This document shows, one piece after another, positions 1-8,970 of a DNA stretch of 64,000 nt. This DNA is from CAVQEG01 sp963711465 (GTDB taxonomy: Bacteria; Bacteroidota; Ignavibacteria; OLB7). The stretch's first letter is position 1, and every line of letters starts with the position of its first letter. A model generated the notes under the pieces. It did no database searches. It was given only the letters and a program-made list of their open reading frames with translations, and was not told the origin of the DNA. The stretch is from contig CAVQEG010000001.1 of assembly GCA_963711465.1 (NCBI GenBank), forward strand, positions 124,001 through 188,000. The letters run 5' to 3'. The position numbers and the translations under genes are program-made.

Positions 1-396
1 CTCACGCTCCCGGCCAGCGGTGTGCACTATCCGCAGATCGTCGTCGAGGCGCGCGAGGTGCTCTCGCGAAGCGGCATCGGCGGACCCTACGCGCTGGCGC
101 TCGGTCCCGACGCGTATGGCGAACTGGCACAGGCGGCCGACGACGGCAATCCCGTCAGACGGCATATCGCGCAGATCGTCGACGGGCCCATCGTTCGCGC
201 TCCGGCCCTCGACGGAGCCGTACTGCTCTCGACGCGTGGCGGAGATTTCATCCTCACCGTCGGCCAGGATCACTCCGTCGGGTACGCCGACCGCTCGAAG
301 CACCAGGTCGAGCTCTTCCTGACCGAGTCGTTTACCTTCCGCGTCATCGAGCCGGCCGCAGCCGTCTGCCTGCGTCACGATCAGGGCCAGGGGTGA
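1..396 (+). CDS. Encapsulin shell protein, C-terminal part (5' truncated by window edge)
   Basis: The frame is open from base 1, so only the last ~131 residues are visible; a family member is about 265 residues. The visible part reads through the GPYALALG segment, a PALDGAVLLS strand, GGDFILTVGQDHSVGYA and the terminal ELFLTESFTFRV...EPAAAVCL, which is the signature C-terminus of family 1 encapsulins (HK97-fold, linocin M18-like). Such proteins self-assemble into a nanocompartment that stores iron or houses a peroxidase or ferritin-like cargo. Cargo genes usually sit just upstream, here outside the window. A strong hairpin follows the stop codon. The ferritin-like gene at 29466 is too far away to be assumed cargo. 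Confidence 0.93.
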   Translation, partial: LTLPASGVHYPQIVVEAREVLSRSGIGGPYALALGPDAYGELAQAADDGNPVRRHIAQIVDGPIVRAPALDGAVLLSTRGGDFILTVGQDHSVGYADRSKHQVELFLTESFTFRVIEPAAAVCLRHDQGQG

Positions 397-461
397 TTCA
401 ATCGATGCGGTGAGCGGTGGCGTCGGGCAACGAATCCGACCATGTGCATGGTGCGAACGTA

Positions 462-495
462 CAGACGGGCCGGAACGATCATTCCGGCCCGTCTG
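462..495 (+). terminator. Strong hairpin terminator after the encapsulin gene
   Basis: A 14-bp perfect inverted repeat (arms 462-475 and 482-495) encloses a 6-nt loop. It lies between the encapsulin stop and the oppositely oriented tRNA-Thr gene, so it can serve both strands. There is no clear T-run after it. Confidence 0.7.
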
Positions 496-503
496 CAATG
501 CAG

Positions 504-575
504 AGCCCGCGACAGGAATCGAACCTGCAACCTGCTGATTACAAATCAGCTGCTCTACCGTTGAGCCACGCGGGC
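504..575 (-). tRNA. tRNA-Thr (anticodon TGT)
   Basis: The reverse strand folds into a 72-nt cloverleaf: acceptor GCCCGCG/CGCGGGC, D arm GCTC/GAGC, anticodon stem GCTGA/TCAGC with loop TTTGTAA (anticodon TGT), and T arm GCAGG/CCTGT with the TTCGATT loop. The CCA end is not encoded. It reads ACA codons. Confidence 0.95.
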
Positions 576-746
576 GTCGAGGGTCTGACAGGGCCCAAAA
601 CTACGAGTTGCCGACGCGAATTCGATCGGCGAAGAAAAGTATTACACGCCGCACTGCGACGTCTTCACCATTGATGTCGATCGCCCCGGATGCTACATTG
701 GGTTTCCACCGCCGCCCTGCACCGCCCAACCGCACGGAGAGATTCG

Positions 747-1283
747 ATGTTCGACGCATTGTCGCAACTCGAGACGCGACTCGGTCTGACGCGTGGCGAC
801 GTGACGGTCGCGCTGTTCCTCTCGATGACCGCGCTGGTCGGCTGGGCCTACACCACCATGTTCACCAACCCCAGGACCGAGCGACAGCAGCAGGAGCTCT
901 ATACGCTGATCGAGCGCCACGATTCGATTCTCGATCAGCAGCAGCGGCGGAACGACTCGGTGCTGACCGCATCGCTGCAGGCCCCGGACTCGGCCGTTCC
1001 CGAGTGGAAGCCGCTCAGCCGCCAGGAGATCGACAGTGACGAAGTGCAGCGGAGTTCCCGCCACTCCTCCTCGGGCCGTCGCCGGCTGAGCGGTCCCATC
1101 GACATCAACAGCGCCACGAAGGCGCAGCTGGTGCTGCTGCCCGGCGTCGGAGAGAAGACCGCCCAGCGCATAATCGACGCCAGAACGTCGGTGCCGTTCT
1201 CCAGACCGGAGGACATCATGAAGGTAAAGGGGATCGGGCCGAAGAAATTCGAGAAGTTGAAGCCCTGGATCGAGGTGCCATAG
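747..1283 (+). CDS. Membrane-anchored helix-hairpin-helix (ComEA-like) DNA-binding protein
   Basis: 178 residues. The ATG at 747 is chosen because GGAGA lies just upstream (736-740). An upstream in-frame start at 690 would add a non-conserved tail. Residues ~18-38 form one membrane segment, followed by a short coiled, Gln-rich stretch and a polar linker. The C-terminal ~60 residues start DINSATKAQL and hold two HhH hairpins, LLPGVGEKTAQRII and KVKGIGPKKFEKL, as in ComEA and other competence-type DNA receptors. Known ComEA proteins bind incoming double-stranded DNA at the membrane; that role is inferred here. The gene starts a forward run with rsmD 13 nt downstream. Confidence 0.8.
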   Translation: MFDALSQLETRLGLTRGDVTVALFLSMTALVGWAYTTMFTNPRTERQQQELYTLIERHDSILDQQQRRNDSVLTASLQAPDSAVPEWKPLSRQEIDSDEVQRSSRHSSSGRRRLSGPIDINSATKAQLVLLPGVGEKTAQRIIDARTSVPFSRPEDIMKVKGIGPKKFEKLKPWIEVP

Positions 1284-1296
1284 AAGGCGGAATCGT

Positions 1297-1860
1297 ATGC
1301 GAATCATTGCGGGAGAGCATCGCGGACGGCGACTGAAGAGCGTCGATCGACCGGGACTCCGACCGACCACCGATCGGGTGCGCGAGTCGATCTTCAACCT
1401 CCTCGCTTCACGCATCGAATTCGAAGGAGCGGCGGTGCTCGACCTGTTCGCCGGAACGGGTGCGCTGGGGCTCGAGGCCCTCAGCCGCGGTGCCGCCACA
1501 TGCGAGTTCGTCGAGAAGGACCGTCGTTGCGCGGCGGTGATCGCCGAGAACCTCAGCACGCTCGGCGTCGACCGACGGTCCTGCCTGACGGTCGGCGACG
1601 TCATGAAGGCGCTCGGCTCAATCGAGCGCACCTTCGATCTGGTGCTCGCCGATCCACCATACCACGCGCCGATCTTCGCGGAGCTGCTCAGCGAACTGTT
1701 CCGACTCGACGTCCTTGCAGACGGTGGCGTCGTCGTACTCGAACATGCCGGTTCGATGCGGCCCGTGGTACCCGCCACCGCACGCGTGCTCGCCGAGCGT
1801 ACGTTCGGCGACTCGGCGGTGACGATCCTTGCGAGGGCGGATCGATTGTCGGGAGCGTGA
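1297..1860 (+). CDS. rsmD: 16S rRNA (guanine(966)-N(2))-methyltransferase RsmD
   Basis: 187 residues, normal for the family. It methylates G966 of 16S rRNA in the assembled 30S subunit using SAM. It starts MRIIAGEHRGRRL with the typical RPTTDRVRESIFN segment. The SAM-binding motif VLDLFAGTGALGLEAL and the catalytic DPPY motif (in LVLADPPYHAP) are both present. An AAGG-type ribosome site lies before the ATG. It sits between the HhH gene and coaD; rsmD-coaD pairing is common in bacteria. Confidence 0.95.
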   Translation: MRIIAGEHRGRRLKSVDRPGLRPTTDRVRESIFNLLASRIEFEGAAVLDLFAGTGALGLEALSRGAATCEFVEKDRRCAAVIAENLSTLGVDRRSCLTVGDVMKALGSIERTFDLVLADPPYHAPIFAELLSELFRLDVLADGGVVVLEHAGSMRPVVPATARVLAERTFGDSAVTILARADRLSGA

Positions 1861-1963
1861 ACGCGCGGCAGTTGAGGGCTCGCCGCTCCGACCTGACACC
1901 TCCGCGTCAGGGTGACGACGGGCGATTCGTATCTTCGGCCACCTTCATTCAACCCCGTCTTCA

Positions 1964-2458
1964 ATGAGAACCGTCATCTACCCCGGTACGTTCGATCCGA
2001 TCACCAACGGGCACATCGACATCATCGATCGTGCCCGGCGGTTGTTCGACAACGTGGTGGTCGCCATCGGCGTCAACGTTCGCAAGACGACGCTCTTCAG
2101 CGAGGATGAACGCGAGGAGTTGACGCGCATGGCGCTGGAGCAGTTCGACAACGTCGAGGTGCGACGCGTCTCGGGTCTGACGGTCGCCTTCGCCGAAGCC
2201 GTCGGTGCGACCGCCATCGTTCGCGGTCTACGCTTCGTGTCCGACTTCGAATACGAAATGCAGATGGCGCTGATGAATCGGAAGATGAAGAACGACATCA
2301 GCACGGTGTTCCTGATGCCGCACGAGAACTACACCTACCTGAATTCCTCGATCATTCGCGAGATGACGCGCTACGGCGCCGACGTGAGCGCATTCGTCCC
2401 GGAGTGCGTCGCCGAGGCACTCGATCGAAAGCGGCTTCAGGGAGACGTGGGCGAGTAA
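1964..2458 (+). CDS. coaD: Phosphopantetheine adenylyltransferase
   Basis: 164 residues, full length. It transfers AMP from ATP to 4'-phosphopantetheine to make dephospho-CoA, the fourth step of CoA synthesis in the cytoplasm. The N-terminus IYPGTFDPITNGHIDII carries the TxGH nucleotidyltransferase motif. IVRGLRFVSDFEYE and the C-terminal NSSIIRE signature are also intact. It follows rsmD by 103 nt. Confidence 0.97.
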   Translation: MRTVIYPGTFDPITNGHIDIIDRARRLFDNVVVAIGVNVRKTTLFSEDEREELTRMALEQFDNVEVRRVSGLTVAFAEAVGATAIVRGLRFVSDFEYEMQMALMNRKMKNDISTVFLMPHENYTYLNSSIIREMTRYGADVSAFVPECVAEALDRKRLQGDVGE

Positions 2459-2500
2459 TTGCCGAGCGGAGCGTTTCGCCAACCAACACATCGAAGAATC

Positions 2501-3253
2501 ATGTCCTACCTCGTATTCGACATCGAGACCTCGGCGGTTCCCTTCGAGCGACTCGACGCCGGGCAGCAGGAATACCTCGTTCGCAACTGCACCACCGACG
2601 AGGAACGTGCCCGGCAGATCGATCAGATGAGTCTCAATCCGCTGACGGCACAGGTGGTCGGCATCGGAATGCTGCTCGTCACCGCGATCGACTCCGAACC
2701 CCGTGGATGCATTTACTCGACCGGTGATGAACGTGGCGAGGAACAGACGCTCTCCGATGGGAGCAAGTGGCAGGTAATGCCCGAACACGAGCTTCTCGAG
2801 AAGTGGTGGGATGTGCTTGCACACGCGCGTCGCAGCGGCGGCGACTACCATCTGATCACCTTCAACGGCCGTGGGTTCGACGCTCCCTTCCTCATGCTCC
2901 GCTCCGCGGCGCTGAAGCTCCGCCCGAGTCGCAACCTCATGGACGGAACGAAGTTCAACTACCAGCACCATACCGACCTTCAGGACGAACTCGCCTTCTT
3001 CGGCTACGGTTCGTCCGGCCCGATGCGGCGGTTCAACTTCGACTTCTACTGTAAGGCGTTCGGCATTCCATCCCCGAAGTCGGCCGGGATCACCGGACAG
3101 GACGTTCCTCTGTATTTCCGTGACGGGCGCTATCGTGACATCGCCGAATACTGCATGCGGGACGTGCACGCGACCTGGGAGCTGTACAAATTCTGGAAGG
3201 AGTTCCTCGGAGACATCGGGCACGAGCGTCGGACGTACCCGCCGGCACCGTAG
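2501..3253 (+). CDS. Predicted 3'-5' exonuclease, PolB-like DEDDy family
   Basis: 250 residues. The ATG at 2501 (MSYLVFDIET) is preferred over an in-frame start 42 nt upstream because the nuclease core begins here at once. Exo I is FDIETS (D and E ligands), Exo II is NGRGFDAPFL, and Exo III is YCMRD, giving the Y-x3-D pattern of DEDDy nucleases. This matches the stand-alone 'PolB-related 3'-5' exonuclease' family of Bacteroidota and Chlorobi. Its physiological substrate is unknown. It is 42 nt downstream of coaD and probably co-transcribed. Confidence 0.82.
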   Translation: MSYLVFDIETSAVPFERLDAGQQEYLVRNCTTDEERARQIDQMSLNPLTAQVVGIGMLLVTAIDSEPRGCIYSTGDERGEEQTLSDGSKWQVMPEHELLEKWWDVLAHARRSGGDYHLITFNGRGFDAPFLMLRSAALKLRPSRNLMDGTKFNYQHHTDLQDELAFFGYGSSGPMRRFNFDFYCKAFGIPSPKSAGITGQDVPLYFRDGRYRDIAEYCMRDVHATWELYKFWKEFLGDIGHERRTYPPAP

Positions 3254-3322
3254 AGCGTGCACGATGTCGATTCGGCCGGTCGCCTCCCGAAGCTTCTTTC
3301 GCCTATCGTGGACGCTCCGATC

Positions 3323-4336
3323 TCAGGCGATGCCATCAGGCAGCGTCTCAGCAATCTCGCCACCGCTTCGGTCAACCGCGCGCAGCAACCAGATTCCGAT
3401 CACCAGCAGCAGGGCGGAACGGATGGCTGCAACGCTCATCGAGCCGGATGCCGCCTGCGGCGAGGCGTCGAACAGTGCAACATCGATCGCAGGTATGGTG
3501 AACCAGTAGTAGATCGCTGCGGCCATCGCCGCCGAAGTCCGCAGCAGCATCACTCGTCGAGCGCCGAGCAGCAGTTCCGCCGAGCAGAGCGCGCCGATGG
3601 ATGCAATGCAGAATGCGGCCATGCGGAGGTAGGTCTCCGCGAGTGACGCACCCGCGGTTGTGGTGAAGTATCCGAGTACGAAGCCCGGAAAGGCGGCAGC
3701 GAACCATCCGACGGGTGTGCCGAGCAACGTCGGCCGACGCACCGGCTGGTGACGCCGGGCGCCCGGTTGCGTGATCGCGCCGATGGAGCGCTCCGGCTGC
3801 AGATCGAAGCACGATCGCACGCAGCCGGTGCACACAGGGCAGTGCGCATGCGGGACCTCCAGTACTGGACGTTGTCCGTAGAGCCGTTCGACGGGATAGA
3901 CCGGACAGATCGAAGAGCACCACCCGCTCTTCCCGTTGAAGACGATTCCACCAACCAGCGCCAGGACGATCACCGACACGGTGAAGAGTGCCAGTGCGGT
4001 CGCATTGGAATTGAAGACCGTCAGTCGAAGCGGAACGATGATGCCGAGCAGGAGCATCGAAATGACTGTCGAGCCCCGCTTCGCATTGAGTGGGAAGGAC
4101 CGCCGATGACGAGCGGACAGTCCGATCGGAATCTGGCTGAGCGTCGCAATCGGACAGAGGTTGCGCCACAGACGGGGAGCAAGCAGAAGGGTGAATGGAA
4201 TCAGTGGAATCGCGACGTCCCAGGTGAGCAGCAGCCCGGTGTGCGGTCGAATGAGCAGCAGTCCGACGACTGCGAGTGCTGCGAGGACGGCGATCGTCTG
4301 GGCGATTCTCCAGAGCGGATGAATGGAGTGGGTCAT
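3323..4336 (-). CDS. Polytopic membrane protein with a 4Fe-4S cluster motif (NapH/NosR-like)
   Basis: 337 residues from the ATG at 4336; the open frame continues to 4567, but that extension has no membrane character. About seven to eight hydrophobic segments are visible. Cysteines lie at ~61 (NLCPIATLSQIP), 140 and 144 (CSSICP) and 166, 169, 172 and 176 (CPVCTGCVRSC, the classic CxxCxxCxxxC ferredoxin pattern). This arrangement resembles the membrane Fe-S electron-transfer subunits NapH and NosR, but I cannot assign a partner. It is divergent from the PorU-like gene and convergent with the exonuclease. Confidence 0.72.
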   Translation of the reverse strand: MTHSIHPLWRIAQTIAVLAALAVVGLLLIRPHTGLLLTWDVAIPLIPFTLLLAPRLWRNLCPIATLSQIPIGLSARHRRSFPLNAKRGSTVISMLLLGIIVPLRLTVFNSNATALALFTVSVIVLALVGGIVFNGKSGWCSSICPVYPVERLYGQRPVLEVPHAHCPVCTGCVRSCFDLQPERSIGAITQPGARRHQPVRRPTLLGTPVGWFAAAFPGFVLGYFTTTAGASLAETYLRMAAFCIASIGALCSAELLLGARRVMLLRTSAAMAAAIYYWFTIPAIDVALFDASPQAASGSMSVAAIRSALLLVIGIWLLRAVDRSGGEIAETLPDGIA

Positions 4337-4613
4337 CGGGGGGCATCGATGAGTGGAAGGATGTCGGGGGCGGCGCCGGACGTGGAGAGTATTGCAATGG
4401 ACCTGAAAACACGGTGCAATGTCACATGTGACGTCTGCGCTCCGGTGTCCGAGGAGCCGATGTGGCGGCACGTGGGTGCGGAATGACTTGCGCGACGCGA
4501 CGCCCGTCCGATTACTTTGCGGCCGCCAACCCGGCGCCGACCCAACGGCAAGAGCGTGAACGGACAAACGTCGTCTCTACACGCACTTCACCAGCGAACC
4601 CGTTCCCGAGATT

Positions 4614-7600
4614 ATGCTTCGCGAATTTCAAGCTCTCCTGCTCGCACTGTTTGTCGTCTGCACGACGGCCGTGGCGCAGACCGACGCCGTCCACGTCGTG
4701 TCCTCCGACGCCCGGGAGCTCGTGATCGACGTTCAGCCGCACGTGACGTATTCCCGCCTGTCTGACGGTGATCTCGTGCCGCGGAGCCCGATCGGAGCGA
4801 CGATGAACGCATCGACGCCGGGAGAGCCGATCGACATGCGGCTCATCGTTCCGGTGGCATTGCCATCGCCCGGCGGCAATTCGGTCGAGGTAGTCAGCGC
4901 GCAGTATTCCGCGCCTGTGACGGGCCGCATCGCACCGGTGCCGACGGTGGTCGACGGGCCCGACGGTTATCAGATTCCGTCGTACCGGATCGACGCCGCG
5001 GCATACGCCCGCGCGCCGGCGAGCCGTCCGGTGGCAATGCTGGCGTACATGGGAATCGCACGCGAGGTCCACGCCGGTAACATTCGAATCGCCGCCTACC
5101 AGTACGATCCATCCGCGTCGACCATCCGAACGCTCGAGTCGGTTCGTCTGCGAGTCCATTACGGTCCGGCCGGGCCCGTGCCGGCGACGCAGCAGCCGCT
5201 CTCGGCGCTGACGCGTACCGCGTTCATCAACGCACCGATCGCCGCAGCCTGGAGCATTCGGCGGGCGCCCCGGGAACGAACGCTCATGCGACGCAGCGGC
5301 CGATCGACGGCGCGCGCGTGGCTCCGCGTCGACGTCGAGGACGACGGGCTCTACGTGCTGACTGCCGACGACTTTGACAAGGCGGGCGTCGACCTGGCGA
5401 GTGTGAGTCGGATTGCCGTCTACGGTGGTGACGGCGGATCGCTGCCCGAGGCCGTCTCCGAAGCGGCGAACAACCAGATGGCACAGGTGCCGGTAATGAT
5501 CGAGCGGGCCGGCGACGGGCGCATCAGCCGCGTGCTCTTCTACGGTGCGGGTCCGCACCGGTGGATCTACCGGTACTCTCAGGACACGATTCCGACGCAC
5601 GAGCTCAACCCGTACGTGCGGGCCAACAGCTACATCGTCGCGGTGGACGGGGAGGATGCGCGGACGTTCAGTATCGATCGGCCGGACGGATCGCCATCGG
5701 TCTTCCCGACGCTGGGTGTCGCGCGGGTGTTCCACGAAGTCGACAACGTCAACGCGATCGACATCAACAACAACGGCAGCGGATCGGGACGCGCGTGGTT
5801 CGGCCAGCAGTTCGAGGTCTTCGACGATCGGGCGAGCGACACGCGGGTCTTCGAGACGCCGCTGCCGGGTCTCGACCGACAGATGCCGATCACCTATCGG
5901 ATTCGCGTAGCGCACACGGGGCGTCGACCGAGCAACTCGTCAGCCGACGCGCGCGGATTCTTCTCGGTTCGCGAGGGCAGCGTTCCGATCGGCGATTCGA
6001 TCGTGATAGCAGGCGTTCCCGACGGCGGCTACACCGCCTACGCTAGAATGCAGCAGTACTTCCTGCCCGACGCCACGTCCGTCGGAGGCGACGACCGCAG
6101 TCTGCTGTCGATTTCCTACCGCAGCGGGGTGCCGGCCAAGGGGTTCCTGGACTGGTATGAGATTCACTACTACCGCCGACTGCAGGCCGACGGTGGTTCG
6201 ATCACGTTCGAAGCGCCGGAGGGAAACGGGCTGGCTGAATACGATGTAGGCGGGTTCAACTCCGACGACATCATCGGATTCGACATCACCGATCCGGCGA
6301 ATCCGATCGAACTCGGTCGGCAGCCGGGGGCATCGGGACACTTCGTCTTCCGCGGTTCGCTCAGCTACACGCGCCGCGACGCCAGGCGGTATTTCATCAC
6401 GACGATGAACGAGGTGCGGGCACCGCAGTCGGTGCGCAGCGTTCCGTTCGGCGACCTCCGCGAGCAGCCGCTCAACGCGGACATCCTGGTGATCACTGCC
6501 GAGAAGCTGAAGGACGTTGCGGCGAGCTACGTCGACTATCGCCGGTCGCGGGGGCAGTCGGCGGCATTCGTCACCGTCGAACAGATCTACACGGAATTCT
6601 CTCACGGCAACCTCGACCCGACGGCGATCCGCGATTATATCGCGCAGGCCTACTCGACGTGGACGCGTCCGCCCGAGTACGTGCTGTTCTACGGTGACGC
6701 GACGTACGACTATCGCGGGATCATTCAGGAGGACATTCCGCTGGTGCCCACCTATGAGAGCGCCGACCAGACCGATTCGTACAACGACATCTACTCGACG
6801 GCCTACGACGACTACTTCACGCGGGTGGTCGGAGAGGACGCGCTCGTCGATCTGGCCAGCGGGCGTATTCCCGCATCGAGCGTTGAGGAGGCGCAGGTGG
6901 TGCTGGAGAAGATCAGGAGCTACGAAGCCTCGGATCACTTCGGCCTGTGGCGACAGACGTTGCTGCTGACCGCCGACGACGCCGATCCGCCCGATGCCGG
7001 CACCGACTTCGTCGAGCAGAGCGAGAATCTCTGGCGCAGCACGATGCCGACGTGGATGGAACCGCGGAAGATCTACCTGCCGAGCTATCCGAAGGAGCCG
7101 ACCTCCCGCCGCAAGCCGGGCGCCGCAAGCGATCTGAAGCAGTTCATCGAGCAGGGTGCGCTGCTGACCAACTGGATCGGGCACGGCAATCCGAACGTGT
7201 GGGCCCACGAGTCGCTGCTGGAGAAGGACATTCTCATACCCCGTCTGAGCAACGACACGATGCTCACTTTCGTCACGGCGGCGACGTGCAACTTCGCATC
7301 GTTCGACGCACGGCAGGTTTCCGGTGCGGAAATGTTCGTCACCCAGCCCCACGGTGGTGCGATTGCCGTCTACGGTGCCACGCGCGCGTCGTTCATTTAT
7401 GACAACAAGACGCTGTTGAACGGCTTCATGCGCGTGCTCTTTCAGCGGAGGGAATCCACGGGCGAGTATCCGTCTATCGGAGAGGCGCTCTACCTGGTCA
7501 AGCAGCAGGGCGGCGATCAGACCAACAACCAGAAGTACGTCATCCTCGGCGATCCGACCGTGGGACTCGATCTGCCTCGGGATTCGGTGGCGATCACCTC

Positions 7601-8666
7601 GGTCAACGGTGTGGACGTCTCCAGCGACACGGTCGTCGTCGGCGCGCTGTCGCAGGTGCACGTCGATGGTGTGGTCCGGGGCAGCGATGGCTCGGTGCGG
7701 AGCGATTTCAACGGAACGGCGATCGTGACCCTCTACGATGCCGATCGCAACCTGACCCTCGATGAGACCGTCAACGGCGAGGCGTTCCACCACCCGGCCA
7801 CGTTCTTCGGCGGACGACTGTTCCGTGGACCGGCGACGGTGACAAACGGGCGGTTCTCCACGACGTTCCGTATTCCGAAAGACATCTCGTATGACTCGGC
7901 AAACGCTCGGATGCTGGTCTATGCCTACGATCAGTCGGGAGACGCTGCCGGGGCGACGCGCAACATCCAGGTCTTCGGTGCCGACACCGTTGCGGTGACC
8001 GATACGAAGGGACCGGACATCAAGCTGTACCTCGATGACCGCACGTTCAGCGACGGCGACGTCGTCACCCCGGCCCCGATGCTGATCGTCGACCTGAAGG
8101 ACACCAGCGGCATCAACGCGTCGGGGGCGGGGCTGGGTCACCGCATCGAGGCGTGGATCGATGGCAGTGCCGACGCGATCGACCTGACCGATTACTACCA
8201 GACGCTGCCGACCACCTACCAGGAGGGCTCCGCGGAGCGGCGGCTCGATACACTCGCACCCGGACTCTACCACGTGCGCGTTCGTGCCTGGGACATCTTC
8301 AACAACCACTCCGAGTCATCCACCTACTTCCGTGTCGCCGAAGCGGAGCCGGGCGATCTGCAGGTGATCGAGGTCGTGAACTACCCGAACCCGATGGCAC
8401 GCGAGACCGACTTCACCTTCCGGCACAACCAGACTCGTCCGCTCGATGTGGACGTGTCGATCTACACGCAGTCGGGACGGAAGATCCGCGATCTGGCGGC
8501 GCATTCGGTCACCGATCGATTCGTGCGTGTGCACTGGGACGGAACCGACGCCGACGGACGTCGCGTGGCCAACGGCGTCTACCTCTACCGGCTGAAGGTG
8601 AGCGTGGTTGGCGAGGAGGATGCCAAAACATTCGAGACGATCGACAAGGTGGCTGTGGTCCGATAG
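4614..8666 (+). CDS. porU: T9SS C25-family peptidase, PorU-like C-terminal signal peptidase/sortase
   Basis: 1350 residues with a signal peptide (MLREFQALLLALF...AVAQ). The first ~500 residues are the beta-rich region found before the catalytic domain in PorU. The peptidase C25 (gingipain) domain spans ~620-950, with catalytic His ~857 in NWIGHGN and Cys ~892 in TAATCNF. After Ig-like beta domains the C-terminus (~1258 on) is a FlgD-like fold (NYPNPM...GVYLYRLKV). PorU cleaves the C-terminal signal of T9SS cargo at the outer surface and attaches the protein to lipid A-linked polysaccharide. A secreted gingipain-like protease is the alternative, but the N-terminal layout favours PorU. A weak promoter-like pair (CTTG and TTACTTTG, 4487-4519) lies upstream. 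Confidence 0.87.
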   Translation: MLREFQALLLALFVVCTTAVAQTDAVHVVSSDARELVIDVQPHVTYSRLSDGDLVPRSPIGATMNASTPGEPIDMRLIVPVALPSPGGNSVEVVSAQYSAPVTGRIAPVPTVVDGPDGYQIPSYRIDAAAYARAPASRPVAMLAYMGIAREVHAGNIRIAAYQYDPSASTIRTLESVRLRVHYGPAGPVPATQQPLSALTRTAFINAPIAAAWSIRRAPRERTLMRRSGRSTARAWLRVDVEDDGLYVLTADDFDKAGVDLASVSRIAVYGGDGGSLPEAVSEAANNQMAQVPVMIERAGDGRISRVLFYGAGPHRWIYRYSQDTIPTHELNPYVRANSYIVAVDGEDARTFSIDRPDGSPSVFPTLGVARVFHEVDNVNAIDINNNGSGSGRAWFGQQFEVFDDRASDTRVFETPLPGLDRQMPITYRIRVAHTGRRPSNSSADARGFFSVREGSVPIGDSIVIAGVPDGGYTAYARMQQYFLPDATSVGGDDRSLLSISYRSGVPAKGFLDWYEIHYYRRLQADGGSITFEAPEGNGLAEYDVGGFNSDDIIGFDITDPANPIELGRQPGASGHFVFRGSLSYTRRDARRYFITTMNEVRAPQSVRSVPFGDLREQPLNADILVITAEKLKDVAASYVDYRRSRGQSAAFVTVEQIYTEFSHGNLDPTAIRDYIAQAYSTWTRPPEYVLFYGDATYDYRGIIQEDIPLVPTYESADQTDSYNDIYSTAYDDYFTRVVGEDALVDLASGRIPASSVEEAQVVLEKIRSYEASDHFGLWRQTLLLTADDADPPDAGTDFVEQSENLWRSTMPTWMEPRKIYLPSYPKEPTSRRKPGAASDLKQFIEQGALLTNWIGHGNPNVWAHESLLEKDILIPRLSNDTMLTFVTAATCNFASFDARQVSGAEMFVTQPHGGAIAVYGATRASFIYDNKTLLNGFMRVLFQRRESTGEYPSIGEALYLVKQQGGDQTNNQKYVILGDPTVGLDLPRDSVAITSVNGVDVSSDTVVVGALSQVHVDGVVRGSDGSVRSDFNGTAIVTLYDADRNLTLDETVNGEAFHHPATFFGGRLFRGPATVTNGRFSTTFRIPKDISYDSANARMLVYAYDQSGDAAGATRNIQVFGADTVAVTDTKGPDIKLYLDDRTFSDGDVVTPAPMLIVDLKDTSGINASGAGLGHRIEAWIDGSADAIDLTDYYQTLPTTYQEGSAERRLDTLAPGLYHVRVRAWDIFNNHSESSTYFRVAEAEPGDLQVIEVVNYPNPMARETDFTFRHNQTRPLDVDVSIYTQSGRKIRDLAAHSVTDRFVRVHWDGTDADGRRVANGVYLYRLKVSVVGEEDAKTFETIDKVAVVR

Positions 8667-8970
8667 CGCTACCCCCGAAGTGCTTCCTCGTCGCCACGCG
8701 GGTGCTGGACGGGCACAACTGTTACTGGTAGTTTGCTGACGCCTTCCTTATTCTAGCGATCTTTGTGAGGTCGCTGGGACATCATCACCCGCCGGCCGCT
8801 CGAAGTGACCGAGCCGTCGTTCGCCGCACTGTGCGTTCGCCGCACCGTGCGACACGGCGGCAATCCGAGCGGCAATCCGAACAGGAATCCGACGAATACA
8901 TCGACCGCCGCATTCGCAGGTGCCGAAACGCCCATCGGCGCCGCGGGTGTCAACCGAGCAGACACGCATC
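8667..8970 (+). other. Intergenic leader upstream of dxs with micro-repeats
   Basis: 304 bases between the PorU-like gene and the chosen dxs start. I see no gene. The first half is AT-richer (around 8726-8762); the second half holds two short tandem repeats, listed separately. The dxs frame is open from 8920, so some of this may be translated if an upstream start is used. Confidence 0.4.
8818..8893. repeat. Two adjacent micro-tandem repeats (16 bp x2, 12 bp x3)
   Basis: Bases 8818-8849 are two copies of CGTTCGCCGCACYGTG differing at one base. Bases 8858-8893 are three copies of a 12-bp unit: CGGCAATCCGAG, CGGCAATCCGAA and the diverged CAGGAATCCGAC. They look like replication-slippage products just upstream of dxs. 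Confidence 0.7.

Noticed and set aside
693..1964. 423-codon reverse frame over the HhH protein and rsmD
   Set aside because: Both forward genes have strong motifs; the reverse frame has none.
5940..8309. 789-codon open frame on the reverse strand inside the PorU-like gene
   Set aside because: Antisense shadow of a GC-rich gene; Arg/Val/Asp-rich with no motif, while the forward frame has clear C25 motifs.
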